Shown: positions 36,655 through 45,851, numbered from the stretch's first letter. The stretch is 64,000 nt of DNA from Burkholderia aenigmatica (GCF_902499175.1 NZ_CABVQC010000011.1:89600-153599); one strand, 5' to 3'. The notes: generated by a model not told the origin, from the sequence alone. A program made the numbers and translations.

Positions 36655-38190
36655 ATGACTACGCCACGCCCCACTCCCCGGGCGGACACGCCGCTCGATC
36701 CGATCATCCAGTTGCTGGCGCTCGCCGGCGAACAGGGTTATCTGACCCACGCCGACCTCGTCGACGCGCTGCCGCCCGAAAGCGACAGCCCCGACGCGCT
36801 CGACGTCGTGCGCGCCGCGCTCGCCGACATCGGCATCGCAGTGCTCGACGGGCCGGCCGCGCCCGCGCCGTTCGCCGGCACGGTGCCTGTCGACGTCGAT
36901 CGCGATGCGCTCGACGAAGGCCGCGCGATGCTCGGCGACCTCGCACGCGGCACGAGCGCGTCGACCGATCCGCTCGCGCTCTACCTGCGGCGCATGCAGG
37001 CCGTGCCGCTGCTCACGCGCGAAGGCGAGATCGTACTTGCTCGCGAGATCGAAACGGGCCGCCACCAGATCCTGCACGCGCTCGCCGGCTGTCCGGCCGC
37101 CGTCGACGCGCTGCTGGCGCGTCACCGCGCAACGGCGACGACCGGCGCAGCCGGATCGTCCGATGACGACCCCGCAGACACGCCCGCGCCCGTCAGCGAC
37201 GACGCGCTGCAGGCGGCCGTCGCGGCCTTGCGCGGCGCGTTGCACGCGCATGGCTTCCGTTCGGACGAATACCGTGACGCGCGCAACCGCGTGGCCGCCC
37301 TGCTCGGCGCGATCCCGTGGGTCGCACCGGCCGTCGACGACGCGAGCCGCGTCGTACGCACGCTCGCGTCTGCGCCGCATGGCACCGCCGCGGGCGACGC
37401 CGCCTGCTTCGACACGGTCGCGCGACGGGCACTCGCAGCCGCGCTCACCGACGGCCAGCAGAAAGTGCGCGACGCCACGCGCGCGATGCTCGAAGCGAAC
37501 CTGCGGCTCGTGCTGTCGATCGCGCGCAAGTACATGAACCGCGGTGTCGACCTGCCCGATCTCGTGCAGGACGGCAGCCTGGGCCTGATGCGCGCGATCG
37601 AGAAATTCGAATACCGGCGCGGGTTCAAGTTCTCGACCTATGCGACCTGGTGGATCCGCCAGGCGATCGCGCGCGCGGTCGCGGATCGCGCACGCACGAT
37701 CCGCGTGCCCGTGCACGTCGGCGACCAGTACCAGCGTGTGCAGCGGCATGCGCTGCGGTTTCGTCAGCGCACGGGCCGTCGCGCGACGCCGGCCGAACTC
37801 GCGGCCGAAACCGGCCTCGACGAGGACAAGCTGCGCGCGGTGCTCGCGCTGCCAGCCGAGCCCGTATCGCTCGACGCGCCGCTGCCCGACGCGGACACCG
37901 GCCTGGTGGAGCTGATCGAGGACCAGTCATCGGCCAGCCCGTTCGAGCAACTGGCCGACACGCGCATGCGCGAGTGCGTGAGGTCCCTGCTCCGGTCGGT
38001 CACGCAGGCCGAGGCCGACGTGCTGCGCCGGCGGTTCGGCCTCGGCGGCGCCGAGCCCGATACCTACGACGCGATCGCGCAGGACGCGGGTATGTCGCGC
38101 GAACGCGTGCGGCAGATCGAGAAACGGGCGCTCGCCGCGTTGCGCACGGCCGCCGAGGCCGAGAACGCGCAGTCGTTCCTCGACGCGTGA
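36655..38190 (+). CDS. Sigma-70 family factor, RpoD-like paralogue (group 2)
   Basis: 511-residue sigma factor. Region 1.2-like [21 protein letters not shown] lies near residues 103-123; region 2 covers about 275-350 with [37 protein letters not shown], which is nearly identical to housekeeping sigma factors; region 3 follows, and region 4 near 455-505 has the [21 protein letters not shown]. It is too short for the main RpoD, lacks its acidic N-terminal region 1.1, and has its own variable insert (about 135-270). It is therefore a second, RpoD-like factor, perhaps for stress or stationary phase; RpoS is less likely. The start at 36655 is by homology only, with no clear ribosome site. Confidence 0.85.
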   Translation: MTTPRPTPRADTPLDPIIQLLALAGEQGYLTHADLVDALPPESDSPDALDVVRAALADIGIAVLDGPAAPAPFAGTVPVDVDRDALDEGRAMLGDLARGTSASTDPLALYLRRMQAVPLLTREGEIVLAREIETGRHQILHALAGCPAAVDALLARHRATATTGAAGSSDDDPADTPAPVSDDALQAAVAALRGALHAHGFRSDEYRDARNRVAALLGAIPWVAPAVDDASRVVRTLASAPHGTAAGDAACFDTVARRALAAALTDGQQKVRDATRAMLEANLRLVLSIARKYMNRGVDLPDLVQDGSLGLMRAIEKFEYRRGFKFSTYATWWIRQAIARAVADRARTIRVPVHVGDQYQRVQRHALRFRQRTGRRATPAELAAETGLDEDKLRAVLALPAEPVSLDAPLPDADTGLVELIEDQSSASPFEQLADTRMRECVRSLLRSVTQAEADVLRRRFGLGGAEPDTYDAIAQDAGMSRERVRQIEKRALAALRTAAEAENAQSFLDA

Positions 38191-38205
38191 CGGCGTCACG
38201 CGTCG

Positions 38206-38236
38206 CACGGTCGTGCCGCTATCCGGCACGACCGTG
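38206..38236 (+). terminator. Strong hairpin after the sigma-factor gene
   Basis: A 13-bp perfect stem CACGGTCGTGCCG and its complement, with a 5-base loop, 15 bases after the stop. No T-run follows. It is the most stable hairpin I saw in the window and probably stops or stabilises the transcript. Confidence 0.6.
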
Positions 38237-38371
38237 TGCTTCGCACCTGTGCTACGTTTGCCATTGACGTGCGTCAAGTTTTCTTCATCGCGTATCGCGA
38301 CAATGGTGAAAAGCCGACCGGCGCATCGCTAGCCGTGTCCATTCCGTTTGTGCTTCCCCAGGTCCCTCGCC

Positions 38372-39274
38372 ATGCAGACGACCGCCAGCCAAACGTACGA
38401 GGAAAACCGCCATATCGCGACCTGCCTGCGCGAGGCGGCACAGCGGCTGGCTGATCAGGGCGCGAATCCGTATCGGGTCGCCGCGTACCGCGCGTCGGCC
38501 GAGACGGTCGATGCGCTCGACCTCGATATCCGCGCAGTGTTCGAGTCCGGCGGCGTCGATGCGCTCGGCACGCTGCCCGAGATCGGCACGGGCGTCGCGC
38601 AGGCGATTGCCGAGCTGCTGGTGACGGGGCGCTGGCGCCAGCTCGACCGGCTGTGCGGCGACGCCGAACGCACGTCCGCGTTCGAGGCGGTGCCGGGTAT
38701 CGGCCACGCGCTCGCGCTGCGCATTCACGACCTGCTGCATATCGATACGCTCGAGGAGCTCGAACGCGCGGCCCGCAACGGCCAGCTCGAGACGATCTCG
38801 GGCGTCGGCCCGCGGCGCGCGGCCGGCATCCGCACCGCGCTCGACGACGTGCTGAGCCGCCGCCGGCGCTGGCAGGGCCGCGTGCAGGACGCCGGCCCCG
38901 GCACCGAGCCGCCTGTCGAACTGCTGCTCTACATCGACCGTCTGTATCGCAACAAGGCCGCCGCCGGCGCGTTGCCGACGCCTGGCGTTGTGCAACGCGC
39001 AACCGTGCATCGGCGCCTGAACGCGGACGGCTACGTGCCGTTGCCCGTGATGCACATGACCAAGGGCGGCTGGCATTTCACCGCGCTGTGCCTCCATGCC
39101 GCGATGCGCACGCCGGAGGCCTCCCGCCCGACCGACTGGGTCTCGCTCTATTTCTACGACGCCCTGCAATGCGAGCATCAGCGCACCGTCTTCACCGAAA
39201 CGTACGGCTCGCTCGTCGGCAAGCGCATCGTGCGCGGGCGCGAGCAGGAATGTCGTGTGTATTACGCGGGATGA
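38372..39274 (+). CDS. Helix-hairpin-helix protein with DNA polymerase beta/PolX-like N-terminal domain
   Basis: 300-residue protein. Residues about 8-80 resemble the 8-kDa domain of DNA polymerase beta (YEENRHIATCLREAAQRLADQGANPYRVAAYR in pieces; GTLPEIGTGVAQAIAELL). Two helix-hairpin-helix motifs follow (FEAVPGIGHALALRIHDLL and LETISGVGPRRAAGIRTAL). There is no polymerase palm with its DxD catalytic residues. The C-terminal 120 residues are of a type I do not recognise. It is likely a DNA-binding repair accessory or single-domain nuclease helper. It lies 181 bases after the sigma factor on the same strand; co-transcription is doubtful because of the hairpin. Confidence 0.75.
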   Translation: MQTTASQTYEENRHIATCLREAAQRLADQGANPYRVAAYRASAETVDALDLDIRAVFESGGVDALGTLPEIGTGVAQAIAELLVTGRWRQLDRLCGDAERTSAFEAVPGIGHALALRIHDLLHIDTLEELERAARNGQLETISGVGPRRAAGIRTALDDVLSRRRRWQGRVQDAGPGTEPPVELLLYIDRLYRNKAAAGALPTPGVVQRATVHRRLNADGYVPLPVMHMTKGGWHFTALCLHAAMRTPEASRPTDWVSLYFYDALQCEHQRTVFTETYGSLVGKRIVRGREQECRVYYAG

Positions 39275-39275
39275 C

Positions 39276-40115
39276 TCAGTCGTCGCCAACCTCGTCGACG
39301 TCGAACGCGACGTCGAGCACCGACGCGATTTCACGACATGCATGGGTAAGCGTGCGTGAACGGTGGCCGGCACGGTCCACCCCGATATCGAACCCGGTCA
39401 AATACGCGTTGTAATCGGTAGTGCGGTCCCGCTTCGGCACGTCGAACCAGAACGTCACCATGTAGTCGCCGTTCCAGCGAACCGGCATCACATGCGTGAA
39501 CCGCAATCTCGTAATTGCGCCGTGGCGGAACCGGAAGCTGTCGTCGCCGACGCGGAACCCCGACCACGCGCCGTCGTTCGACACGAATACCGTCAGCGTT
39601 TCGTCCGGTGGTGCGGCGGGCAGGTCGTCTGCCGGGGCGAGGTCGGCCGTCGACACCATCGCCGCCCCCGAACCGTCGCGCCCCGCCTCGACTTCCACGT
39701 ACGCTTCGATCGCCCGCTTCGCCTTATCGTAGAAACGGCGCGTAACCTCGGGCCGTGCGGCGTCGGCAATCAGGACCAGTTGCTTGAATCGGGCATGCTC
39801 GCCATATCGAAGCGGCACATCGGGCGCGTCGCCGGGCTCGTCGGCCGGTTCGTCATCCAGACTATCGGCCGGTACGGGCGTTGCGCTCGTCTCAGGCTGC
39901 CCAACGGACCCACGCCGCCGTTTCAACAGGGCAGTCCCCCACGTCAGCAACGCGGTCTGCATCGCCAGCACGGCGGCCAGTGTCGCGCACCCGGCGAGAA
40001 ACCCGTAATGCGGCCCGACCTTCGATGCCGCATACGCGGCAGGAAGCACGTAAAGCACAAGTAAAAACCACACGCGGCAACCCCGTTGTTCCTGTTTGCA
40101 ATGTCCGTCGGCCAT
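39276..40115 (-). CDS. Membrane-anchored hypothetical protein
   Basis: 279-residue protein of unknown function. Two membrane segments lie near the N-terminus (about 15-32 and 38-60), separated by a short loop; the rest is an acidic soluble domain with an aromatic/basic core (GAWSGFRVGDDSFRFRHGAITRLRF, VRWNGDYMVTFWFDVP). The start at 40115 (MADGHCKQEQ) is a choice without a ribosome site; ATGs further upstream (near 40170) are possible. It ends one base from the convergent helix-hairpin-helix gene. Confidence 0.6.
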   Translation of the reverse strand: MADGHCKQEQRGCRVWFLLVLYVLPAAYAASKVGPHYGFLAGCATLAAVLAMQTALLTWGTALLKRRRGSVGQPETSATPVPADSLDDEPADEPGDAPDVPLRYGEHARFKQLVLIADAARPEVTRRFYDKAKRAIEAYVEVEAGRDGSGAAMVSTADLAPADDLPAAPPDETLTVFVSNDGAWSGFRVGDDSFRFRHGAITRLRFTHVMPVRWNGDYMVTFWFDVPKRDRTTDYNAYLTGFDIGVDRAGHRSRTLTHACREIASVLDVAFDVDEVGDD

Positions 40116-40182
40116 GAATGGCGACGTGCCGCCGAATCGCCACTGCCCCCCCCAATGCATGCGCATCGCGCGGGCCGAGCGC

Positions 40183-40608
40183 CTACGCGGCTTCCGTCTT
40201 CGTGCGGCGCGCCGGATGGCGATGCGCGGCGATCCGCAGCAGCTTCTGGAACGACGGGCATTCGAGATGGTTCGATGCCGGGCACACGGCCGCATGCCGC
40301 AACGCGTCGCGCACGGCGCCGAGACGGCGGATCGTGCGGTCGAGTTCGTCGGCCTTGCCGTCGAGCTTCGCGCGATCGATCGCAGGCAGGCCGTCCGTGC
40401 CGACCATCGCGAGGATGTCGTCGAGCGAAAAACCGGCCTCGCGGCCCAGTGCGATCAGCGCCAGGCGCTCCAGCACCGACTCGTCGTATTGCCGCCGCAG
40501 CCCGTGGCGGCCGGTCGGGACGATCAGCCCCTTTTCCTCGTAGTAGCGCAGCGTCGACGCGGGCAATCCCGAGCGTCGCGCCACATCTGCAATGTCCAGC
40601 CGGCTCAT
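40183..40608 (-). CDS. MerR-family transcriptional regulator
   Basis: 141-residue regulator. The N-terminal winged helix reads LDIADVARRSGLPASTLRYYEEKGL with the second half RRQYDESVLERLALIALGREAGFSLDDI; a dimer helix follows, and the C-terminus carries a cysteine pair in VCPASNHLECPSFQKLL. It lacks the four-cysteine [2Fe-2S] motif of SoxR. The start at 40608 lies 6 bases from a SoxR-box-like palindrome. It is divergent from a DUF2938 gene and likely activates it from that site. The ligand is unknown; the two cysteines may sense an electrophile, oxidant or metal. Confidence 0.88.
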   Translation of the reverse strand: MSRLDIADVARRSGLPASTLRYYEEKGLIVPTGRHGLRRQYDESVLERLALIALGREAGFSLDDILAMVGTDGLPAIDRAKLDGKADELDRTIRRLGAVRDALRHAAVCPASNHLECPSFQKLLRIAAHRHPARRTKTEAA

Positions 40609-40610
40609 GC

Positions 40611-40641
40611 TTGACCTCAAGTGAACTTGAAGTTGCAAGAT
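40611..40641 (+). promoter_or_regulatory. MerR-type promoter of the DUF2938 gene
   Basis: -35 TTGACC (40611-40616), a 19-bp spacer, and a weak -10 CAAGAT (40636-40641). The near-palindrome CCTCAAGTGAACTTGAAG (40615-40632) overlaps the -35 box and fills most of the spacer. The same layout, with the same -35 and left arm, occurs before the methyltransferase at 10063-10093. Confidence 0.65.
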
Positions 40642-40748
40642 AGTCGCTCGACTCCATAAAGACAAGCCCGGACTGCCATGAAACCGCTGAAACCACGCTG
40701 TATTCCGCTGCACCGCGCAGCCTTTTCCGTTCTTCGCGGAGGGTCGCG

Positions 40749-41246
40749 ATGAGCGCGCCCGACGTCCTGCTCAACCTGTTGCTGATCGGCGCGGGCGCGA
40801 CGCTCGTGATGGATCTGTGGACGCTGTTCCGGCGGCGAGCCTTCGGCATTCCGTCGCTCGACTATGCGCTGGTCGGCCGCTGGATCGGTCACATGATGCA
40901 AGGCCGGTTCCGGCACGTGTCGATCGGCGCCGCGGCGCCCGTGCCGGGCGAACGCGCGCTCGGCTGGATCGCGCATTACGCGATCGGCATCGCGTTCGCG
41001 GCGCTGCCCGTCGCGATCGCGGGCACCGAATGGATCGGCACGCCGACCCCGCTCCCCGCGCTCCTCGCCGGCCTCGCCAGCGTGATCGCGCCGTTCTTCG
41101 TGATGCAGCCCGCGTTCGGCTTCGGCATCGCCGCGTCGCGCACGCCGAACCCGGGCGTCGCGCGCCGGCGCAGTCTCATCACGCATCTGTCGTACGGTGT
41201 GGGGCTTTATCTGGCGGCGGTTACGCTCGCGGCGCTGGCCCGTTAA
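40749..41246 (+). CDS. DUF2938 family membrane protein
   Basis: 165-residue inner-membrane protein with about four segments, recognisable as DUF2938 (LIGAGATLVMDLWTLFRRR, then LVGRWIGHMMQGRFRHVSI and MQPAFGFGIAASRTPNP). The function is unknown. GGAGGG lies 6 bases before the ATG at 40749. It is divergent from a MerR-family regulator; MerR-DUF2938 pairs are a recurrent arrangement in proteobacteria, as far as I recall. Confidence 0.8.
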   Translation: MSAPDVLLNLLLIGAGATLVMDLWTLFRRRAFGIPSLDYALVGRWIGHMMQGRFRHVSIGAAAPVPGERALGWIAHYAIGIAFAALPVAIAGTEWIGTPTPLPALLAGLASVIAPFFVMQPAFGFGIAASRTPNPGVARRRSLITHLSYGVGLYLAAVTLAALAR

Positions 41247-41492
41247 GCACACGGCCTCGTCAAAGCGATAACAGGTAGCGTCGCCGACGCCCACGCTCCC
41301 CTCTGTCGAGCGTGACTAGCGCATCACCCTGCGCGCGCCGGACGAAGGCCGCGCCGGGTATCGGCACCGGCGCCACGACGATGAAGATGCCCACGCCGGA
41401 ATACGGGCCGGCTCGGCGTGCTTGCGCGCCGCCTTCCGGTGTTCCCGCTGTTTTCAAGCCGTTCATCCGGCCTGCCCGGATGGCGGCACCCA

Positions 41493-41933
41493 TCACTCCC
41501 CGCCGCAGTCGATCAGGTTGTGACGCATGCGCCCGAGCAACCGCACCAGCGTATCGCGCTCGTCGGGCGTGAAGCCGCGCAGCCCGTCGTCGGCTACGGT
41601 GTCACCCACTTCGAGCATCTGCGGAAAGATCTCGCGCGACTTGTCGGTCAGCCGGATCACGAATGCGCGGCGATCGTCGTCGTTCGCGACGCGCTCGATC
41701 CAGCCATAGCTTTCCATCCGGTCGAGCAGCCGCGTCAGCGTGATCGGCGCGATCTCGAGCCATTCGGCCAGCCGCGCCTGATTCATCTCGCCCTTCCATG
41801 TCAGGTACGCGAGCACGCGGCTTTGCGCGCGCGTCAGCCCGATGCGCTTCGCGCGCCGGTCGAAGAGACGCCCGTTCAGGCGCGCCACATCGGCGATCAG
41901 GTAACCGATCCGGTTCTCGTAGGTCTTGTCCAT
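41493..41933 (-). CDS. MarR-family transcriptional regulator
   Basis: 146-residue winged-helix repressor. The core reads LTRAQSRVLAYLTWKGEMNQARLAEWLEIAPITLTRLLDRMESYGWIERVANDDDRRAFVIRLT (in pieces), the standard MarR recognition helix and wing with the DDRR turn. The start is at 41933. It is divergent from an EmrB-type drug exporter; a 20-bp imperfect palindrome lies between them, so it is most likely the exporter's ligand-released repressor, active against phenolic or other toxic compounds. Confidence 0.88.
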   Translation of the reverse strand: MDKTYENRIGYLIADVARLNGRLFDRRAKRIGLTRAQSRVLAYLTWKGEMNQARLAEWLEIAPITLTRLLDRMESYGWIERVANDDDRRAFVIRLTDKSREIFPQMLEVGDTVADDGLRGFTPDERDTLVRLLGRMRHNLIDCGGE

Positions 41934-41996
41934 GCGGCGATTATAGGGTCGAGCCGGCAACTGCCTCCCGCTCGAGACGCAGCCATAAGCGGAGAT

Positions 41997-42016
41997 ATAA
42001 TACGCATGCTTATAAT
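41997..42016. promoter_or_regulatory. Candidate MarR operator
   Basis: A 20-bp imperfect palindrome, ATAATACGCATGCTTATAAT, with 8 of 10 base pairs symmetric. It overlaps TATAAT-like sequence in the 135-bp divergent region between the MarR and exporter genes. Confidence 0.55.
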
Positions 42017-42068
42017 TTGCGTCATACCGGATCGCCGCCCACGGCGACCGCTCCACGGAGACACCCGC

Positions 42069-43598
42069 TTGAACCCCGCCGCCGACGCCCCCGCCTCGCC
42101 CGCCCTGAACCGGCCGATGCTGACCCTGTCGATCATGCTCGCCACGCTGATCCAGACCCTCGACAGCACCATCGCGAACGTCGCGCTGCCGCACATGCAG
42201 GGCACGCTGTCCGCGTCGCAGGACGAGATCACGTGGGTGCTGACCTCCTATATCGTCGCCGCGGCGATCGCGACGCCGCTCACCGGCTGGTTGTCCGACC
42301 GGCTCAGCGTGAAGCGGCTGCTGATCGTGTCGATCGCCGGCTTCACGGTCGCGTCGGCGCTGTGCGGGCTGTCCGAGACGCTCGTGCAGATCGTCGGCGC
42401 GCGTCTGCTGCAGGGCGTGTTCGGCGCCGCGCTGGTGCCGCTGTCGCAGTCGATCCTGCTCGACATCAACCCGCGCGAGAAACAAGGCCAGGCGATGGCA
42501 ATCTGGGGAATGGGCGTGATGGTCGGCCCGATCCTCGGCCCGACGCTCGGCGGCTGGCTCACCGACAGCTACAACTGGCGCTGGGTGTTCTTCATCAACG
42601 TGCCGATCGGCGCGTTCGCGCTCGCCGGCGTGATGACCTTCCTGCCCGCGCGCGCGCCGCGCCCGCACGTGAAGTTCGACGCATTCGGCTTCGCGACGCT
42701 GGCGCTCGCGATCGGCGCATTCCAGGCGATGCTCGACCGCGGCGAACAGCTCGACTGGTTCGGCTCATACGAGATCCGCATCGAGGCGCTCGTCGCGGCG
42801 CTCAGCTTCGCGTTCTTTCTCGCACATACCGCGACCGTCGGCAAGGCGTCGTTCTTCAAGTCGGAACTGTTGCGCGACCCCAACTTCGCGACGGGCACGC
42901 TGTTCATCTTCGTGGTCGGCGCGGTGCTGTACGCGACACGCGCGCTGCTGCCGCCGATGCTGCAGAACCTGATGGGCTACCCGGTCGCGACGACGGGCCT
43001 CGTCACTGCGCCAAGCGGCGCCGGCACGATGATCGCGATGCTGTTCGTCGGAAGACTGCTGAAATACGTGGATGCGCGGATGCTGCTGCTCGCGGGGCTG
43101 TCGATTTCCGCGCTCGCGCTATGGCAGATGATGCAGTACACGGTCGTGCTGTCCGAAGCGGACATCGTGTGGCCCGGCGTGGTGCAGGGCTTCGGGCTGG
43201 GGCTCGTGTTCGTGCCGCTGAGCGCGCTGTCGTTCTCGACGCTGCCGCCCGACCTGCGCGCGGACGGCACGGCCACCTACAGCCTGATGCGCAACATCGG
43301 CAGCAGTATCGGCATCTCGATCGTCCAGACGCTGATGACGCGCAACACGCAAGTCGCGCATGCCGACCTCGCGACCCACATCACGCCGTTCAACCCGGCC
43401 GTGCAGGCCATGGCCGGCAGCCGCCTCGACATTGCGCTGCTCGACCGCACGATCAACCAGCAGGCGTCGATGATCGCGTACCTGAACGACTTCAAGCTGA
43501 TGTTCGTCGCGACGCTGCTGATGATCCCGCTGTTGCTGCTGATCCGCCCGCCGCAGCAGGCGGCGAGCGTCGACGTCGCGCATGCGGCGATGGACTGA
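42069..43598 (+). CDS. DHA2-family multidrug exporter (EmrB type)
   Basis: 509-residue major facilitator with about fourteen segments. Family marks: TLDSTIANVALPHMQG at the first segment, WLSDRLSVKRLL, the motif C stretch GVMVGPILGPTLGGWLTDSYNWRWVFFINVPIG, and a late AATYSLMRNIG-like stretch (GTATYSLMRNIGSSIG). The start is a TTG at 42069 with GGAG 8 bases before it; an ATG at 42117 is the alternative and would still keep the first segment. No EmrA-type membrane fusion gene is adjacent, so it may work alone or with a partner elsewhere. It is probably repressed by the divergent MarR protein. Confidence 0.87.
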   Translation: MNPAADAPASPALNRPMLTLSIMLATLIQTLDSTIANVALPHMQGTLSASQDEITWVLTSYIVAAAIATPLTGWLSDRLSVKRLLIVSIAGFTVASALCGLSETLVQIVGARLLQGVFGAALVPLSQSILLDINPREKQGQAMAIWGMGVMVGPILGPTLGGWLTDSYNWRWVFFINVPIGAFALAGVMTFLPARAPRPHVKFDAFGFATLALAIGAFQAMLDRGEQLDWFGSYEIRIEALVAALSFAFFLAHTATVGKASFFKSELLRDPNFATGTLFIFVVGAVLYATRALLPPMLQNLMGYPVATTGLVTAPSGAGTMIAMLFVGRLLKYVDARMLLLAGLSISALALWQMMQYTVVLSEADIVWPGVVQGFGLGLVFVPLSALSFSTLPPDLRADGTATYSLMRNIGSSIGISIVQTLMTRNTQVAHADLATHITPFNPAVQAMAGSRLDIALLDRTINQQASMIAYLNDFKLMFVATLLMIPLLLLIRPPQQAASVDVAHAAMD

Positions 43599-43643
43599 CG
43601 ATCCGGCCGATCGACGGACGGATACGCGCACCGCATCGCGCGC

Positions 43644-43676
43644 CGCCTGCCCCGCGATTCTCACGCGCGGCAGGCG
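43644..43676. terminator. Hairpin between convergent exporter and CoA-transferase genes
   Basis: An 8-bp perfect stem CGCCTGCC/GGCAGGCG, extended by four more pairs after one mismatch, lies midway in the 85-bp gap between genes that end toward each other. It lacks a T-run and may act in both directions. Confidence 0.45.
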
Positions 43677-43683
43677 TGCCGTG

Positions 43684-45198
43684 TCAGGCCTTCATCGTGC
43701 CCGTGCGGACGTAACGCTCGTGCCACGACAGCGCCTCGGCGAGCAGGTGCGGCGTGTGCTTGCCGAAGCTTTCGCGCGACGCGCGCTCGAAGTAATCCTC
43801 GAGCATCGGCCGATAGTCCGGATGCGCGCAGGTCGCGATGACCTTGCGGGCACGCTGCTTCGGCGACAGGCCGCGCAGGTCCGCGAGGCCCTGCTCGGTG
43901 ACGACCACCGCGACGTCGTGCTCGGTATGGTCGACGTGGCTCGCCATCGGCACGATCCGCGAGATCGCGCCGCCCTTCGCGGTACTCGCCGACATGAAGC
44001 ACGACAGGTAGCCGTTGCGCGCGAAGTCGCCCGAGCCGCCGATGCCGTTCTGGATCTTCGTGCCCATCACGTGGGTCGAGTTCACGTTGCCGTAGATGTC
44101 GGCCTCGATCATCCCGTTCATCGCGATACAGCCGAGACGACGCACGAGCTCCGGATGGTTGCTGATTTCCTGCGGGCGCAGCACGATCTTCTCGCGGAAC
44201 GTCGCGATTTCATCGGCGAAGCGCTGCACGGCGGCCGGGCTCAGCGACAGCGCGGTGGCCGACGCGAAGCCCAGCGTGCCGTCCTGGAGCAGGTCGAGCA
44301 TGCCGTCCTGGATCACTTCGGTGTACGCGGTCAGGTTCGAGAAGCCGGCCGAACTGAGCTCCGCGAGCACCGCGTTCGTGATGTTGCCGACGCCCGACTG
44401 CAGCGGCAGCAGGTTTTCCGGCAGGCGGCCACGCTTCACTTCATGGCGCAGGAAGTCGATCAGTTGCAGCGCGCTCTGCTTCGACGTCGCGTCCGGTGCG
44501 GAGAACGCATTGCTGCGGTCCGGCGCATCGGTCTCGACGATCGCGACGATCTTGTCGGCCGGGCAACGCAGGTACGGCTCGCCGATCCGGTCGTCGCTCT
44601 TCGTCAGCGGAATCGGCTTGCGGTGCGGCGGCAGCGCGGTGCCGTAATAAACGTCGTGCATCCCGTCGAGGCCGAGCGGCTGGCGCGAGTTAACCTCGAG
44701 GATCACGTGCTTCGCGCGTTCGAGCCAGGTCTTGTTGTTGCCGATCGACGCGGACGGAATCAGCAGCCCGTCCTCGCGGATGCCCGCGACTTCGACGATC
44801 GCGACATCGAGATCGCCGTACAGGCCGAACCATGCGTACTGCGCGACGTGGCTCAGGTGGACGTCCTGGTAATCGACTTCGCCGCCGTTGATCTTGTCGC
44901 GCAGCGTCGGGTCGGACTGATACGGCAAGCGCATCGAGATGCCGTTGGTGCGGGCGAGCGCGCCGTCGAGTTCCGGCGCGGTCGACGCGCCCGTCAGCAC
45001 GTTGATCCGGAAGTCCTCGCCGCGCGAGTGCGCCGCGTCGATGTGGGCGGCAAGCGCGGCCGGCACGGCTTTCGGATAGCCCGAGCCCGTGAAGCCGCTC
45101 ATGGCGACGGTCATGCCGGGACGGATCAGCGCGGCGGCTTCGTCGGCGGTGCGGACGAGCGAACGCAGGGCGGGTGCGAGGATGCGTGAAGATGACAT
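43684..45198 (-). CDS. Acetyl-CoA hydrolase/succinyl-CoA:acetate CoA-transferase family protein
   Basis: 504-residue enzyme of the Ach1/SucC-ScpC class, transferring CoA between acetate and succinate or hydrolysing acetyl-CoA. Family stretches: GMTVAMSGFTGSGYPKAVP near the N-terminus, VNSRQPLGLDGMHDVYYG, LQSGVGNITNAVLAEL, with the catalytic glutamate in AYTEVIQDG, and GIGGSGDFARNGYLS. The start at 45198 (MSSSRILAPAL) has no good ribosome site; a longer frame to 45474 lacks similarity. It is transcribed alone, convergent with the exporter. Confidence 0.88.
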   Translation of the reverse strand: MSSSRILAPALRSLVRTADEAAALIRPGMTVAMSGFTGSGYPKAVPAALAAHIDAAHSRGEDFRINVLTGASTAPELDGALARTNGISMRLPYQSDPTLRDKINGGEVDYQDVHLSHVAQYAWFGLYGDLDVAIVEVAGIREDGLLIPSASIGNNKTWLERAKHVILEVNSRQPLGLDGMHDVYYGTALPPHRKPIPLTKSDDRIGEPYLRCPADKIVAIVETDAPDRSNAFSAPDATSKQSALQLIDFLRHEVKRGRLPENLLPLQSGVGNITNAVLAELSSAGFSNLTAYTEVIQDGMLDLLQDGTLGFASATALSLSPAAVQRFADEIATFREKIVLRPQEISNHPELVRRLGCIAMNGMIEADIYGNVNSTHVMGTKIQNGIGGSGDFARNGYLSCFMSASTAKGGAISRIVPMASHVDHTEHDVAVVVTEQGLADLRGLSPKQRARKVIATCAHPDYRPMLEDYFERASRESFGKHTPHLLAEALSWHERYVRTGTMKA

Positions 45199-45851
45199 GG
45201 CTGGTTTCTGACGCTTTGGTCTGTCGTTGACGTCGCGGGGGGTGTCTCCTGAGCGACATGAAGCCCTTGGGGCCGCGAGGGGCGGCCGGCACCACAGGCA
45301 CGGTCGGAGTATCGCAGAGGCAATCGCCGTGAAATGTCCGCTGAATGAAAAAGATCCTTGTCGAATTTGCCGGGTATCGAACGACCGTTCTGTGACAGGC
45401 GCTCCGTTTGAAGCGGATGCACGCGTAAGGTGCACGAAAGTATCGGGCAGAAAAACCCGTCGCCGATCGCCCACTCTCGCGCGTCAATCGGCGGATTTTG
45501 ACGGCCATTTATCGCCTTTCCATCGACAATGAACGACGCCCGTCCGGCGCGGCCAATTGTCACCCGATGCGGCTCATTCCGACCTGACGCATATCAAGCT
45601 CGCACGCGCCGCGCGACGCGCATGGCAAAGCGCGAAAAGTACCGCCGCACCGGCCTGAGAGGCCCGTCCGTCCTTGACAGCCGCCCGATGCGAACCACAC
45701 TGGAATCTGGATCGCGCGGCCCCGTTTGGCCGCCCTTTCGCGCACGCGCTTTTCGACCGGCCAATCGCCGCAAGACGCGGTAACACTCCCTCATGTCAGG
45801 ACATTGATCGAATAAAAAGCACCAAATTACAATTCCGTATATATTTCGCCG
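45199..45851. other. Divergent intergenic region, 653 bases
   Basis: It separates the CoA-transferase gene from the phosphonate operon and should hold both promoters. The last 60 bases before the operon are A+T-rich (AATAAAAAGCACC at about 45810, then TATATATTT at 45838), with a TTGATC at 45804-45809. I saw no convincing gene; open frames here have poor codon use and no ribosome sites. Confidence 0.5.

Noticed and set aside
36655..38190. Idea that this gene is the main housekeeping sigma factor RpoD.
   Set aside because: It is far too short, lacks the acidic region 1.1 and is not beside dnaG or rpsU-type genes.
40183..40608. Idea that the MerR protein is SoxR itself, because of its SoxR-box-like site.
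   Set aside because: The C-terminal four-cysteine [2Fe-2S] motif is absent; only a Cys pair is present.
41260..41496. A 78-codon frame on the minus strand starting with GTG in an overlap with the MarR stop.
   Set aside because: Third-position G/C is clearly lower than in real genes here, no ribosome site is seen apart from the overlap, and the predicted protein matches no family I know. It fills a convergent gap and could be chance; I left it out of the annotation.
45529..45783. An 84-codon frame upstream of the phosphonate operon.
   Set aside because: Arg- and Pro-rich composition, poor codon bias and no ribosome site suggest it is not translated.
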